From: Vibrio sp. Y2-5
GTDB taxonomy: Bacteria > Pseudomonadota > Gammaproteobacteria > Enterobacterales > Vibrionaceae
DNA length: 64,000 nt
Reading direction: 5' to 3'
NCBI RefSeq assembly: GCF_014596725.1
Contig: NZ_JACVEG010000006.1
Location: 124,001 to 188,000 of the forward strand
The notes under the pieces are model-generated. The model ran no database searches and was not told the DNA's origin. It worked only from the letters and a program-made list of their open reading frames with translations. Below, piece after piece: positions 40,654 through 51,037 of the stretch (its first letter is position 1; every line of letters starts with the position of its first letter). The position numbers were made by a program, and so were the translations under genes.

Positions 40654-41274
40654 ATGGCAAGATATTTGGGTCCTAAGCTTAAGCTTAGCCGTCGCGAAGG
40701 CACTGACTTATTTCTTAAGTCTGGTGTACGCGCGATCGATACCAAGTGTAAAATTGAGAACGCACCAGGTGTACACGGCGCTCGTCGCGGTCGTCTATCT
40801 GAGTACGGCGTTCAGCTTCGTGAGAAGCAAAAAGTTCGTCGTATCTACGGCGTACTAGAAAAACAATTCCGTAACTACTACAAAGAAGCTGCTCGCCTTA
40901 AAGGCAACACGGGTGAAAACCTACTTCAGCTTCTAGAAGGTCGTCTAGATAACGTAGTTTACCGCATGGGCTTTGGCGCAACTCGCGCAGAAGCACGTCA
41001 GCTAGTTAGCCACAAAGCTATCCTAGTTAACGGTAAAGTTGTAAACGTTCCTTCTTTCAATGTTGCGGCTAACGACGTTGTTACAATCCGTGAAAAAGCT
41101 AAAAAGCAATCACGTATCGCTGCTGCTCTAGAAGTTGCAGAACAACGCGAAAAACCAACTTGGATTGAAGTAGATGCGAGCAAGATGGAAGGTACTTTCA
41201 AGCGTTTGCCTGAACGTTCTGATCTATCAGCTGACATCAACGAACAATTGATCGTCGAGCTTTACTCTAAGTAA
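40654..41274 (+). CDS. rpsD: 30S ribosomal protein S4, operon regulator
   Basis: 16S rRNA assembly initiator, mRNA-entry helicase component and, in E. coli, translational repressor of the alpha operon. The 206 residues begin [20 protein letters not shown], with an S4 RNA-binding domain ([20 protein letters not shown]). It lies between rpsK and rpoA. Confidence 0.98.
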   Translation: MARYLGPKLKLSRREGTDLFLKSGVRAIDTKCKIENAPGVHGARRGRLSEYGVQLREKQKVRRIYGVLEKQFRNYYKEAARLKGNTGENLLQLLEGRLDNVVYRMGFGATRAEARQLVSHKAILVNGKVVNVPSFNVAANDVVTIREKAKKQSRIAAALEVAEQREKPTWIEVDASKMEGTFKRLPERSDLSADINEQLIVELYSK

Positions 41275-41298
41275 GGTTTAAACTAAAGAGAGGACACA

Positions 41299-42291
41299 AT
41301 GCAGGGTTCTGTAACAGAATTTCTTAAGCCACGTCTTGTTGACATCGAACAGATCAGCACGACACACGCAAAAGTAACTCTTGAGCCATTAGAGCGTGGT
41401 TTTGGCCACACTCTTGGTAATGCACTTCGCCGTATTTTACTATCTTCTATGCCGGGTTGTGCCGTAACAGAAGTAGAAATTGAAGGCGTACTTCATGAGT
41501 ACAGCACTAAAGAAGGCGTTCAAGAAGATATTCTTGAAATCCTACTAAACCTTAAAGGTTTGGCTGTTCGCGTTGCCGAAGGCAAAGATGAAGTGTTCAT
41601 TACACTAAACAAATCAGGCTCGGGCCCTGTGGTTGCAGGTGACATCACCCATGATGGTGATGTAGAGATCGCTAACCCAGAACACGTTATTTGCCATCTA
41701 ACAGATAGCAATGCTGAAATCGCTATGCGTATTAAAGTAGAACGTGGTCGTGGTTATGTTCCAGCTTCAGCCCGTATCCATACTGAAGAAGATGAGCGTC
41801 CAATCGGTCGTTTGCTTGTAGATGCGACTTTCAGCCCAGTAGACAAAATTGCTTACTCGGTTGATGCAGCTCGTGTTGAACAGCGTACTGACTTAGACAA
41901 GCTTGTTATCGATATGGAAACAAACGGAACTTTAGAACCTGAGGAAGCAATCCGTCGTGCAGCAACTATTCTTGCTGAACAATTGGATGCGTTCGTAGAT
42001 CTACGTGATGTACGTGTACCTGAAGAGAAAGAAGAGAAGCCGGAATTCGATCCGATCCTACTCCGTCCTGTAGACGATCTTGAACTAACAGTTCGCTCTG
42101 CTAACTGTCTGAAAGCAGAAGCGATTCACTACATCGGTGATCTAGTACAGCGCACTGAGGTTGAGCTACTTAAAACGCCTAACCTTGGTAAAAAATCTCT
42201 TACTGAGATTAAAGACGTGCTTGCATCACGTGGTCTTTCTCTGGGCATGCGCCTAGAAAACTGGCCGCCAGCGTCTATCGCTGAAGATTAA
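41299..42291 (+). CDS. rpoA: RNA polymerase alpha subunit
   Basis: Alpha dimer that scaffolds RNA polymerase; the C-terminal domain binds UP elements and activators such as CRP. The 330 residues comprise the N-terminal assembly domain ([20 protein letters not shown]), a flexible linker near residues 235-250, and the C-terminal domain with [20 protein letters not shown] and [14 protein letters not shown]. It is in its usual place between rpsD and rplQ. Confidence 0.98.
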   Translation: MQGSVTEFLKPRLVDIEQISTTHAKVTLEPLERGFGHTLGNALRRILLSSMPGCAVTEVEIEGVLHEYSTKEGVQEDILEILLNLKGLAVRVAEGKDEVFITLNKSGSGPVVAGDITHDGDVEIANPEHVICHLTDSNAEIAMRIKVERGRGYVPASARIHTEEDERPIGRLLVDATFSPVDKIAYSVDAARVEQRTDLDKLVIDMETNGTLEPEEAIRRAATILAEQLDAFVDLRDVRVPEEKEEKPEFDPILLRPVDDLELTVRSANCLKAEAIHYIGDLVQRTEVELLKTPNLGKKSLTEIKDVLASRGLSLGMRLENWPPASIAED

Positions 42292-42314
42292 TCGATAATA
42301 GTTAGAAGGATTAG

Positions 42315-42698
<384 letters not shown>

Positions 42699-42718
42699 TC
42701 AGTAAGTTCGCTAAACAG

Positions 42719-42747
42719 AAAGCCGAGCATTTATGCTCGGCTTTTTT
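42719..42747 (+). terminator. terminator of the alpha operon
   Basis: Perfect arms AGCCGAGCAT (42721-42730) and ATGCTCGGCT (42733-42742) with a TT loop, followed by a T-run. It ends the ribosomal-protein block. Confidence 0.93.
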
Positions 42748-42924
42748 GTGCCTGAAATTTGAGATGATTGTTCTTTGTTTTACGAATAAGAATAACCGCC
42801 ATTCTCCTGCCTACACGTTTAGATTTGGTCATTGCTGTAAAGGCCAGAATCCAATAAACCAATATGTAGAAGTGAACAATATCCCTGCTTTCACAGGGAA
42901 CACTGTTATCTTGTGTAGTCTTCG

Positions 42925-44193
42925 TTAAGCATTCAACGCTTGTTCTAAATCTTCGATAATGTCATCAATATGCTCAATGCCGACAGACAGACGAATCATT
43001 TCTGGAGAAACGCCAGCTTGTTTCTGCTCGGCTTCCGATAACTGACGGTGTGTCGTTGAGGCAGGATGACAAGCCAGTGACTTTGCATCACCGATATTCA
43101 CTAGACGTTTAAAGATCTTCAGAGCATCGTAGAAGCGAACACCGGCATCGTATCCATCCTTTAAGCCGAAAGATAAAATTCCGGAAGGTTTGCCTTTCAT
43201 GTATTTCTGAGCAAGTGGGTAGAATTTTGAATCTTCTAACCCTGCGTAGCTCACCCAGCTCACTTTGTCGTGGTTTTGCAGATACTGAGCCACTTTTAGT
43301 GCGTTTTCGCAATGACGCTCCATGCGCAGTGACAGCGTTTCCAAGCCCTGCATCAACATAAACGCGTTCATAGGTGACATGGCAGAGCCAGTGTTGCGAA
43401 GTGGTACGGTACGAGCACGACCAATAAATGCTGCTGGTCCGAAAGCTTCGGTATACACCACATCATGGTATGACGGTTCAGGGTTATTTAAGGTCGGAAA
43501 GCGTTCTTTATGTTCAGTCCAAGGGAACTTACCCGAGTCAATGATCATTCCGCCGAGTGTAGTGCCGTGACCACCTACATACTTGGTTAATGAATGCACC
43601 ACGATATCTGCACCAAACTCAATTGGTTTACATACGGCAGGTGAAGCAACGGTGTTGTCTACAATAACTGGAACTCCTTGCGCGTGTGCGAGCTCCGCTA
43701 CTCGTTCTAAATCAACAATATTCCCTGCTGGGTTACCAATAGATTCACAATAAACGGCTTTGGTTTTTTCATCGATCAATGCAGCTAGGCTTTCAGGACT
43801 ATCATCTTTGGCAAAACGAACTTCAATCCCCATGCTAGGGAACATGTGGGCAAACAGAGTGTAAGTACCGCCATAGAGTTGCGGTGTGGAAACAATGTTA
43901 TCGCCTGCTTGAGCCAAGGTCAGAATTGCATAATGAATCGCTGCACTTCCCGCGCTAACAGCCAGACCTGCAATACCGCCTTCCAAAGCTGCCATACGTT
44001 TTTCTAGTACATCATTGGTTGGGTTCATGATGCGAGTGTAGATATTGCCAGCGACGGCTAGGTTGAACAGGTCAGCGCCGTGCTGAGCGTTATCAAATTC
44101 GTAGGCGACAGTTTGATAGATAGGTGTTGCCACTGATTTAGTCGTGGGATCGGTCTCGTAACCGAAGTGGATAGCTAAAGTCTCGTCTTTCAT
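42925..44193 (-). CDS. metY: O-acetylhomoserine sulfhydrylase (MetY-type)
   Basis: PLP enzyme of the Cys/Met metabolism family that makes homocysteine from O-acetylhomoserine and sulfide. I chose ATG 44193 (422 residues, MKDETLAIHFGYETDPTTKS); the longer frame adds an unlikely 18-residue head. The PLP lysine lies in VVHSLTKYVGGHGTTLGG, and YTRIMNPTNDVLEKR and SLACHPASTTHRQ are typical of this long subfamily (other family members are about 390 residues). It is convergent with the alpha operon and the next upstream gene is a DUF2780 gene. Confidence 0.9.
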   Translation of the reverse strand: MKDETLAIHFGYETDPTTKSVATPIYQTVAYEFDNAQHGADLFNLAVAGNIYTRIMNPTNDVLEKRMAALEGGIAGLAVSAGSAAIHYAILTLAQAGDNIVSTPQLYGGTYTLFAHMFPSMGIEVRFAKDDSPESLAALIDEKTKAVYCESIGNPAGNIVDLERVAELAHAQGVPVIVDNTVASPAVCKPIEFGADIVVHSLTKYVGGHGTTLGGMIIDSGKFPWTEHKERFPTLNNPEPSYHDVVYTEAFGPAAFIGRARTVPLRNTGSAMSPMNAFMLMQGLETLSLRMERHCENALKVAQYLQNHDKVSWVSYAGLEDSKFYPLAQKYMKGKPSGILSFGLKDGYDAGVRFYDALKIFKRLVNIGDAKSLACHPASTTHRQLSEAEQKQAGVSPEMIRLSVGIEHIDDIIEDLEQALNA

Positions 44194-44288
44194 TACTCTT
44201 TTACTCGTCCTTGGGGAAAATAAAAGAATTGCACACAGATTAGGCAACAGACAAGAAGAAGTTTGTTTGTTTTCTATGCAGTAATAAA

Positions 44289-44316
44289 CGCGTCACAAAT
44301 GTGTTTATGTGACGCG
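44289..44316 (-). terminator. hairpin downstream of the DUF2780 gene
   Basis: Perfect arms CGCGTCACA (44289-44297) and TGTGACGCG (44308-44316) with a 10-nt loop. On the minus strand it is followed by TTTATT, so it may end the DUF2780 transcript weakly. Confidence 0.55.
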
Positions 44317-44329
44317 CTAGCGGATAGAG

Positions 44330-44809
44330 TTATTGCCACAGAGAGCCTAGTGAACCCAACAAATCTGAAGATGCGCCTTGGCTGGTTAAGTATTGCAAGA
44401 CCAGTGGGGCAAATTGAGAAACCATGCTCGAATCTAATCCGAGTTTATTGAACACTTTATTCACTGCTTCCATATCGGCAATTTTGGCAAATGCATTGCT
44501 CGATTCTGACAGGCTGGTTAGTTGACTTAGCCCTGGCAACAACGATTCCAGTTCAGAGCTGTTAGAGTCTGAAAGTTGGTTTTGAGCAAGAGCCAATAAG
44601 CTACCAACACCTCCTGCGGCTTGTGTCTCAGAAACCGGTAGCTGACTGGTAATTTGTGTCAGTAAAGCCGAGTTAGATTCAGTTTGAGATAAAGTACTGC
44701 TAACCATACTTGAGAGATCGTTACTTTCACTGAGTTTGCCCAAGAATGCGTAGCTAGGGGATGTGAAAATAGTGCTAGCAAGCACTGTGATGATGATGGA
44801 TTTTTTCAT
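44330..44809 (-). CDS. DUF2780-family exported protein
   Basis: A 159-residue protein with a signal peptide (about residues 1-21, ending SYA) and a Ser/Leu/Gln-rich helical mature part without cysteines; it shows no catalytic motif. I recognise the DUF2780 (VcgC/VcgE) family, secreted or periplasmic and of unknown function. The C-terminal DLLGSLGSLW is typical. It stands alone between metY and fklB. Confidence 0.75.
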   Translation of the reverse strand: MKKSIIITVLASTIFTSPSYAFLGKLSESNDLSSMVSSTLSQTESNSALLTQITSQLPVSETQAAGGVGSLLALAQNQLSDSNSSELESLLPGLSQLTSLSESSNAFAKIADMEAVNKVFNKLGLDSSMVSQFAPLVLQYLTSQGASSDLLGSLGSLWQ

Positions 44810-44852
44810 TCTGATTCTCGCGGACGAATAAAGTTGAATATCTTAAGTCTAG

Positions 44853-44881
44853 ATAAAAAAAGCGACGCTGAGCGTCGCTTT
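44853..44881 (-). terminator. terminator after fklB
   Basis: Perfect 11-bp arms AAAGCGACGCT (44859-44869) and AGCGTCGCTTT (44871-44881) around one base. On the minus strand the stem is followed by a T-run. Confidence 0.9.
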
Positions 44882-44908
44882 AACAATCATATTTCGCAAC
44901 ATTCTGAA

Positions 44909-45529
44909 TTACAGAATAGCAAGTAGTTCTACTTCGAATACTAGAGCTGCGAATGGAGGAATCGCTGCACCTGCACCACGCTCGCCGTATGCAAGGTCGT
45001 GAGGGATGTACAGTTTCCATTTAGAGCCAACAGGCATCATTTGTAGAGCTTCTACCCAGCCTTTGATTACGCCAGTTACTGGGAATTCAGCAGGTTGACC
45101 GCGAGATACTGAGCTATCAAATACAGTACCGTCTACTAGCTCACCGTGGTAGTGAACACGTACTTGTTTGTCCGCTGATGGAATTTCACCAGTACCTTCA
45201 GTAATTACTTCGTACTGTAGACCTGAGTCTAGAACAGTCACTTCTGAACGTAGCGCGTTATCTTGAAGGAAAGTTTCGCCTTCAGCTGCAGCTACTTTTG
45301 CTGCTTCTTGACGAGCTTCTTCTGCACGAGTGTGCATTGCTTGTAGAGCTTTGTTGATTTCGTCTACTTCGATAGCTGGCATGTCGCCAACTAGCGCAGT
45401 TGCGATACCAGCAGCAATAGCGTCAACGTTAAGACCTTCTAGGCCACTACCTGCTAGTTGCTGGCCCATTTGTAGACCGATACCGTAGCTAGCTTTCTGC
45501 TCAACGGTTTCAAATTTAACTTCAGACAT
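44909..45529 (-). CDS. fklB: FKBP-type peptidyl-prolyl isomerase FklB
   Basis: Isomerase that speeds cis-trans change at proline bonds. ATG 45529 gives 206 residues ([18 protein letters not shown]), the E. coli FklB length; the frame from 45556 adds nine hydrophobic and basic residues that do not fit. An N-terminal dimerisation domain with [16 protein letters not shown] precedes the FKBP domain ([18 protein letters not shown] and [19 protein letters not shown]). It is divergent from an OapA-type gene, the same pairing as ytfB-fklB in E. coli. Confidence 0.95.
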   Translation of the reverse strand: MSEVKFETVEQKASYGIGLQMGQQLAGSGLEGLNVDAIAAGIATALVGDMPAIEVDEINKALQAMHTRAEEARQEAAKVAAAEGETFLQDNALRSEVTVLDSGLQYEVITEGTGEIPSADKQVRVHYHGELVDGTVFDSSVSRGQPAEFPVTGVIKGWVEALQMMPVGSKWKLYIPHDLAYGERGAGAAIPPFAALVFEVELLAIL

Positions 45530-45793
45530 AAATGTCACTCTTTTTAAGATAAACAAAGTCCAAAGGATACCAGTTTCGAGCTAGTGATGAAACGCCAGAA
45601 CCCAATTCGTTTGATAAACTCTAACTGAACGGTTGTGTTGCGGTGACTTGTGCATATAAGGTGTGACTAAGCGCAGATCCCAAAGAAAAATCTTCAAGAT
45701 TGTGTAAAGCTTTATTAGATAACCGGGTGAGGCTCTATACTCATGGCTCTTGAGTTTTTATACTGAGTCTACGAAGTAAAGGAACGGATAAAA

Positions 45794-46357
45794 ATGAACC
45801 GTCGACATAAGAAAAAGCAGCAGACAGATTACATTGCATTGGCTCAAGATAAGTGGAACGCTATTGATTGGCAGGCTTATCTCGACAATTTGAAGCGTTT
45901 TTGGTCGCTATTACCGAAGTTTCATCAAAAGGCACTGATGGTGTTGATACCTTTAGTGATAGTTATTGGTTTTATTCCATTCCCAGATAACGCTAGTTCA
46001 GATTCTGCTGAGCCGGTTAACAAGCGTGTGGAACTGGATATCAATACTCGTGGATTAAGCGAACAGAAGGCATCGAACAGTTCTCCGTTGGAATCGAATG
46101 CTTGGCGCGAATACACGGTACAGAAAGGAGATACGCTTTCTCAGGTGTTCCGTATCAACGAGTTGCCGATGAGTGACTTGAATTCACTAGTTAAAATTGA
46201 AGGTTCAGATAAACCGTTAAGCCATATTCAACAAGGTCAACTTATCCGTTTTAAGCTGGCGGAAGATGGCAATCTGGATATATTGCAGCTTGAGCGTAAT
46301 GGTCAGTCAGTGATGTTCTTTAAGCTCTCTGAAGGTGGATTCGGCCGCAGTAAATAA
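45794..46357 (+). CDS. OapA/YtfB-type LysM-like envelope protein
   Basis: The 187-residue protein has an N-terminal cytoplasmic basic stretch, one membrane segment (about residues 52-65, ALMVLIPLVIVIGFIPF), and a C-terminal LysM-like domain (WREYTVQKGDTLSQVFR...). This is the OapA architecture of E. coli YtfB, a cell-division-related glycan-binding protein, though shorter. The divergent fklB neighbour supports the match. It ends facing elaA. Confidence 0.85.
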   Translation: MNRRHKKKQQTDYIALAQDKWNAIDWQAYLDNLKRFWSLLPKFHQKALMVLIPLVIVIGFIPFPDNASSDSAEPVNKRVELDINTRGLSEQKASNSSPLESNAWREYTVQKGDTLSQVFRINELPMSDLNSLVKIEGSDKPLSHIQQGQLIRFKLAEDGNLDILQLERNGQSVMFFKLSEGGFGRSK

Positions 46358-46379
46358 AGCCCACTGCGGCATTTGTTCT

Positions 46380-46841
46380 CTATGATGGGATAACTGTGCG
46401 TTTCATATCGATATGTGGGATCCCATCTTCCAAATACATATCTGATGTTTTTACAAACCCATGTCGTTGATAGAACTCCGCCAAATGTTCTTGCGCGCCG
46501 ATTTCTATTTCTTCATTTGGCCATATTTGCTGACATTGAAACAATGCTTCCTCTAGTAGCTTATGACCTAACCCTGAACCCCGCTTCCCTGATTTGGTCG
46601 CCACTCGCCCGATACTGATACTCGGGTAACTGACGCCTTTTGCTAGCAGTCGTGCACAGGCAACGATTTCATCGTTGTCGTAGCCCAGAAGATGAAATAC
46701 ACCGTCAAGATGATCTTTGTTGTCCAGCTCAGGATAAGGGCAATTTTGTTCTACGACGAAGACATCAACTCTTAACTTTAATAATTCGTATAGTTGTTGT
46801 GTTGTTAGTTGTGAAAATGGAAGGCATTGCCAAGTAAGCAT
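46380..46841 (-). CDS. elaA: ElaA-type GNAT acetyltransferase
   Basis: A 153-residue GNAT protein with WQCLPFSQLTTQQLYELLKLR at the start, RVDVFVVEQNCPYPELDNKD (a family mark), the acetyl-CoA loop SGKRGSGLGHKLLEEAL and FYQRHGFV. The acceptor is not known. It is convergent with the OapA-type gene, with only 22 bp between the stops. Confidence 0.88.
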   Translation of the reverse strand: MLTWQCLPFSQLTTQQLYELLKLRVDVFVVEQNCPYPELDNKDHLDGVFHLLGYDNDEIVACARLLAKGVSYPSISIGRVATKSGKRGSGLGHKLLEEALFQCQQIWPNEEIEIGAQEHLAEFYQRHGFVKTSDMYLEDGIPHIDMKRTVIPS

Positions 46842-47015
46842 CTACAACAAACTCCTTGTTATGATTGGTGTTTGACAATCTATCAGTTAGAAGCGGAGAA
46901 AGCATTACAGATGTGCCAGCTCGCTAATTGAAATTAATCGAATATTCATTGGTGCTTGTCACAAAAACATTGATAATAGGCGCCTTAATTTTTCGTATAA
47001 CCAAAGGACGTCCCC

Positions 47016-48398
47016 TTGAGTGATACTTCATTTTCGGCTTTAAACCTAAAGCCAGAATTGCTTTCTAACCTAGAAACTATCGGCTTTACAAAAATGACGC
47101 CGATACAAGCACAATCGTTGCCAGCGATTCTAAAAGGACAGGATGTCATTGGCCAAGGAAAAACAGGATCTGGTAAAACCGCCGCGTTTGGACTGGGTGT
47201 TCTGTCGAACTTAGACGTAAAACGCTTTCGAGTTCAGGCATTGGTACTGTGTCCAACTCGCGAATTGGCTGATCAAGTGGCAACCGATATTCGTACCCTT
47301 GCTCGTACTATTCACAATATCAAAGTGTTGACGCTTTGTGGCGGCATGCCAATGGGGCCGCAAATTGGTTCTCTGGAGCATGGCGCGCACATTTTGGTGG
47401 GAACACCAGGACGTATTCTTGATCACCTAAGCAAAGATCGAATTGATCTCAGTGAGTTGAATACTCTCGTGTTGGATGAAGCGGATCGTATGCTCGATAT
47501 GGGTTTCCAAGATGCGCTAGAAGCGATCATTGATCAAGCTCCGGCTAAGCGTCAGACTCTATTGTTTAGTGCGACCTATCCGGATTCAATTCAGCAGATC
47601 GCGCAGAAAGTGACGCATGATGCGCTGATGATTAAAGTGGCGGCAACTCACGACACATCAAGCATCAAGCAGTATTTCTATAAAGTCGAAGGCAGCGATG
47701 CTCGTGACGATGCGTTAGAAACCTTGTTACTAAAGTACCAGCCTGAATCTTCAGTGGTGTTCTGTAATACCAAACGTGAAGTGCAGCATGTGGCTGATGA
47801 GCTTCATCATCGTGGTTTTAGTGTGATTGAACTACACGGTGATATGGAGCAGCGTGAACGTGACCAAGCTTTGGTTCAGTTTGCCAACAAGAGTATCTCA
47901 ATTCTGGTTGCAACGGATGTGGCGGCACGTGGTTTAGACGTTGATAACTTAGACGCTGTGTTCAACTTTGAGCTGTCTCGCGACCCAGAAGTCCACGTAC
48001 ACCGTATTGGTCGTACTGGTAGAGCGGGAAGTAAAGGTTTGGCATTTAGCTTCTTTAGTGACAAAGAGATGTACCGAGTGGCTCAAATTGATGAGTACAT
48101 GGATATCGCTGTCGAACCTACGCCACTGCCGCAAAAGCCAGCAGGCACAGCACCGTATCAAGCTGCAATGGTGACGATCCAAATTGATGGTGGTAAGAAG
48201 CAAAAAGTTCGTGCCGGAGATATTTTAGGTGCGCTGACATCTGACGGTGAACTCTCTGCCGCTCACATCGGCAAAATTAACTTATCTGCCATGCGTTCTT
48301 ATGTGGCAGTTGAGAAAGGTATCGCGAAAAAGGCATTGAGCAAATTGTCTAACGGCAAAATGAAAGGGCGTCAGTTCCGAGCTCGTTTCGTTAAGTAA
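47016..48398 (+). CDS. dbpA: DEAD-box RNA helicase DbpA
   Basis: ATP-dependent helicase activated by hairpin 92 of 23S rRNA, acting in late large-subunit assembly. The start is TTG 47016, after AAGGACG at the right spacing; the next in-frame ATG (residue 27) would remove the Q-motif region. The 460 residues include Walker A GQGKTGSGKT at about 46-55, LDEADRMLDMG, SAT, and HRIGRTGRAG. The C-terminal 70 residues are the DbpA RNA-binding domain. It is convergent with a Crp/Fnr-type gene, stops 16 bp apart. Confidence 0.93.
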   Translation: MSDTSFSALNLKPELLSNLETIGFTKMTPIQAQSLPAILKGQDVIGQGKTGSGKTAAFGLGVLSNLDVKRFRVQALVLCPTRELADQVATDIRTLARTIHNIKVLTLCGGMPMGPQIGSLEHGAHILVGTPGRILDHLSKDRIDLSELNTLVLDEADRMLDMGFQDALEAIIDQAPAKRQTLLFSATYPDSIQQIAQKVTHDALMIKVAATHDTSSIKQYFYKVEGSDARDDALETLLLKYQPESSVVFCNTKREVQHVADELHHRGFSVIELHGDMEQRERDQALVQFANKSISILVATDVAARGLDVDNLDAVFNFELSRDPEVHVHRIGRTGRAGSKGLAFSFFSDKEMYRVAQIDEYMDIAVEPTPLPQKPAGTAPYQAAMVTIQIDGGKKQKVRAGDILGALTSDGELSAAHIGKINLSAMRSYVAVEKGIAKKALSKLSNGKMKGRQFRARFVK

Positions 48399-48413
48399 TA
48401 TTCTTATACGCTG

Positions 48414-48436
48414 ATTAAGCGATGATATCGCTTAAT
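48414..48436. repeat. perfect inverted repeat at the dbpA / Crp-like convergent end
   Basis: Arms ATTAAGCGAT (48414-48423) and ATCGCTTAAT (48427-48436) around GAT. The stop codon of the minus-strand gene lies inside it. No T-run on either side. Confidence 0.7.
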
Positions 48437-49008
48437 GTCTCTGGCGTAATACCTAAATAGGCGGCGAGGTGATGGTCACTAAGCCGCTCTATCAAATCCG
48501 GAAATTGCTGAGCAATGATTTGATAACGTTGTTCAGGTGTATAGAGCAACGAAAACCTTTCTTTATTCTCTTTATGAATCAGCTGTACTTCTAGTAGCTT
48601 TACGTACATTGGGTGCAGTGTTGTCCGCCAATGCTGAAAGACCTCTACAGGCAAACAAATGAGTGTCACAGGGCTAAGGGTTTCGAGCAAATAAGGAATG
48701 GGTGAATATTGAGTTATAGCTTCACAGTCTAAAATCCACTCTTGTCCCCAGACGAACTCTTTACTTAGAGTGTCACCTTGAGATGTCAGGTAACTGGCAT
48801 GACATACACCTTCAAAAACAAAATACACATGACTTAGTTGCTCACCTTGATTGACTAAGATATGGCGCGTCGGTAGTTCAAGTATCGATGATGCTTCGAA
48901 TAGTTCTAAAGCCTCATTTTCATCCAGTCTGTAATCTTGCATCTGAAGAATAAAGTCTTGATAGATAGCCTGTTCTTGTGGAGTCATTTCCTGTCCTTGC
49001 GTTGCCAT
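48415..49008 (-). CDS. Crp/Fnr-type cyclic-nucleotide-binding protein, short C-terminus
   Basis: The 197 residues hold a cyclic-nucleotide-binding fold (about 25-120, with HILVNQGEQLSHVYFVFEG and a following GDTLSKEF) and a C-terminal region RLSDHHLAAYLGITPETLSDIIA. The last stretch matches the HTH of the Crp/Fnr family, where homologues commonly end in LSRIR plus basic residues; here it ends DIIA and lacks the recognition-helix arginine. The N-terminal start could be a later Met (residue 8). It lies between dbpA (convergent) and cpdB (same direction). A role as regulator is inferred and DNA binding is doubtful. Confidence 0.75.
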   Translation of the reverse strand: MATQGQEMTPQEQAIYQDFILQMQDYRLDENEALELFEASSILELPTRHILVNQGEQLSHVYFVFEGVCHASYLTSQGDTLSKEFVWGQEWILDCEAITQYSPIPYLLETLSPVTLICLPVEVFQHWRTTLHPMYVKLLEVQLIHKENKERFSLLYTPEQRYQIIAQQFPDLIERLSDHHLAAYLGITPETLSDIIA

Positions 49009-49025
49009 CGCTTGTTCACTGCAAA

Positions 49026-49053
49026 TAAAAAAGCCGCAGCGTGTGCTGCGGCT
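49026..49053 (-). terminator. terminator after cpdB
   Basis: Perfect arms AGCCGCAGC (49032-49040) and GCTGCGGCT (49045-49053) with a GTGT loop. On the minus strand a T-run follows, so it ends the cpdB transcript. Confidence 0.9.
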
Positions 49054-49075
49054 GATATTTTACAGCAATCTACGT

Positions 49076-51037
49076 TTATTTTTGTAGATTGATACGGTAA
49101 ATACCGAAACCTGCGTCGTCAGTTCCCACTAACTCCATCGGGTATTGACCTTTCTCTTTGATAAATTTCGCTGCTTTTTCACTTGGTGAAGTTTCGAAGC
49201 GAATATCCAGTTTGGTCTTAGACTTAATTGGCGCAAATGACCAGTTGTTGTCAGCGCTTGGTGTTACTTCGCCTTGCTCTTTACTTACGCGAGCAATGTA
49301 ATCCGCTACCACTGTACGGTTTTCATCCGGTGAATCAAATGCGATGAAATCAGAACCTGTGCCTGGGAATTTGTTGCTGTACGCACGGTAGTTGTTTGTC
49401 GCAATCAGGAACGTCTGCGCAGTATCAATTGGCTTACCTTTGTAAGTCAGGTTAACAATACGCTGAGAATCAGGATTGATAACTTTACAGTTACCGTCGT
49501 ATTTCGCAGGTTGAGTGATATCGATCTGGTAGTTTACGCCATCGATCACGTCGAAGTTGTAAGTTCGGAAGCCATCCCAGTCGATAAGTGATTGAGGCTT
49601 GCTAGAGTTCACGTCAATTTGCTTAAACTGACCCGCTGAACATTCCAGCCACTCTTTAACTTCTTTACCTGATACTTTCAATGTGACTAGCGTATTAGGG
49701 TATAGGTATAAGTCCGCTGCATTACGGAACGTAAGTTCACCCGATTCTACTTCAGTAAAGTTAGATGGGTCATTCTTACGACCGCCCGCTTTGAACGGTG
49801 CAGCAGCAGAAAGGACAGGTAGTCCATCAAGGTTTGGATCGCCTTGGATAAAGCGTTCTACGTAATCTTTTTGTGCCAAGCTGACGATTTGAATGGTCGG
49901 GTCATCTTGTACTAACGCTAGGAAGCTGTACATTACGTCATTCGATTTACCAATTGGCTGGTTAACGAATTCGCGAGTACCTTTGTGGTCTGCTTCAAGT
50001 GCTTTTACGATACCTGCATCCGCTTCAACCAGAGCTTTCTTACTCGCTTTATCAAAGATTGGACGAGCTTCAGATTGACCATTGGTTACTGCCCATTTGC
50101 CATCTTTTTGCTCAAGCGTCAGATCCATTACCCCTACGTGGCTACCCCAGCGACCCGGCATTACCGCAGTTACGCCATTGATGGTGCCTTTCTCAATGTC
50201 TGCACCAGCAACTTTTGCAAATTCTTTACTTGGGAACACCGCATGCGAGTGACCGAATGCAATAGCGTCAATGCCTTTTACTTTGGTTAAGTAGTAAACC
50301 GAGTTTTCCGCGCCTTCTTGGTACTCTTCAGTTGAGATACCTGAGTGTGGAATCGCAACGATGATGTCTGCGCCTTTCGCTTTCATTTCTGGGATCAGCT
50401 TTTCAGCTGTCTTCTTGATATCGCGAGCAATCACACGTCCATCAAGGTTTTTCTTATCCCACACCATGATTTGTGGTGGAACGAAACCGATGTAACCGAC
50501 TTTAACTTCGTGCGCTTTGCCATCCGTATCTTTGAAAGTATGCGTTTTAATGATGTATGGCTGGAACAGATGCTCACCATTCGATGCGTTGTAAACGTTG
50601 GCGTTGACATAAGGGAATTTGGCATCGTTGATGGTTTCTTTCAGGAAATCTAAACCATAGTTAAATTCGTGGTTACCGATGTTACCCACATCGTAAGAGA
50701 GTTGGTTCATCGCTTTGTAGACAGGGTGAACTTCGCCAGCTTTAATGCCTTTTGCTGCCATGTAGTCACCCATTGGGCTACCTTGGATCAAGTCACCGTT
50801 ATCAACCAGAATGCTGTTGGTTGCTTCTTGGCGTGCTTGCTTGACTAACGTTGCTGCTCGAGTCAAACCAATTTTTTGAGATGGTTTGTCTTTGTAATAG
50901 TCATAATCCATCACGTTAGTGTGAATATCAGTTGTCTCGATAATACGTAGTTTGATGGTATCAGCCATAGAGGGACCGGCCATGGTCAACAAACCACCTA
51001 AAATGGCAATAGATAGAGGTTTGACTGCAACTGTCAT
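49076..51037 (-). CDS. cpdB: 2',3'-cyclic-nucleotide 2'-phosphodiesterase / 3'-nucleotidase
   Basis: Periplasmic enzyme that hydrolyses 2',3'-cyclic nucleotides and 3'-nucleotides, letting the cell use external nucleotides. ATG 51037 (653 residues) is preferred because GGAG lies 8 bp upstream and it gives a signal peptide ending SMA at residue 25; the frame from 51109 has a polar head. Metal-binding motifs: [31 protein letters not shown] and HSHAVFP. The C-terminal 5'-nucleotidase domain follows from about residue 380. It is divergent from cobA. Confidence 0.94.
   Translation of the reverse strand: MTVAVKPLSIAILGGLLTMAGPSMADTIKLRIIETTDIHTNVMDYDYYKDKPSQKIGLTRAATLVKQARQEATNSILVDNGDLIQGSPMGDYMAAKGIKAGEVHPVYKAMNQLSYDVGNIGNHEFNYGLDFLKETINDAKFPYVNANVYNASNGEHLFQPYIIKTHTFKDTDGKAHEVKVGYIGFVPPQIMVWDKKNLDGRVIARDIKKTAEKLIPEMKAKGADIIVAIPHSGISTEEYQEGAENSVYYLTKVKGIDAIAFGHSHAVFPSKEFAKVAGADIEKGTINGVTAVMPGRWGSHVGVMDLTLEQKDGKWAVTNGQSEARPIFDKASKKALVEADAGIVKALEADHKGTREFVNQPIGKSNDVMYSFLALVQDDPTIQIVSLAQKDYVERFIQGDPNLDGLPVLSAAAPFKAGGRKNDPSNFTEVESGELTFRNAADLYLYPNTLVTLKVSGKEVKEWLECSAGQFKQIDVNSSKPQSLIDWDGFRTYNFDVIDGVNYQIDITQPAKYDGNCKVINPDSQRIVNLTYKGKPIDTAQTFLIATNNYRAYSNKFPGTGSDFIAFDSPDENRTVVADYIARVSKEQGEVTPSADNNWSFAPIKSKTKLDIRFETSPSEKAAKFIKEKGQYPMELVGTDDAGFGIYRINLQK

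Noticed and set aside
44194-44289. SAM riboswitch or MetJ operator before metY
   Set aside because: The gap is too short and shows no riboswitch-like structure; the best MetJ-like octamers match only about half.
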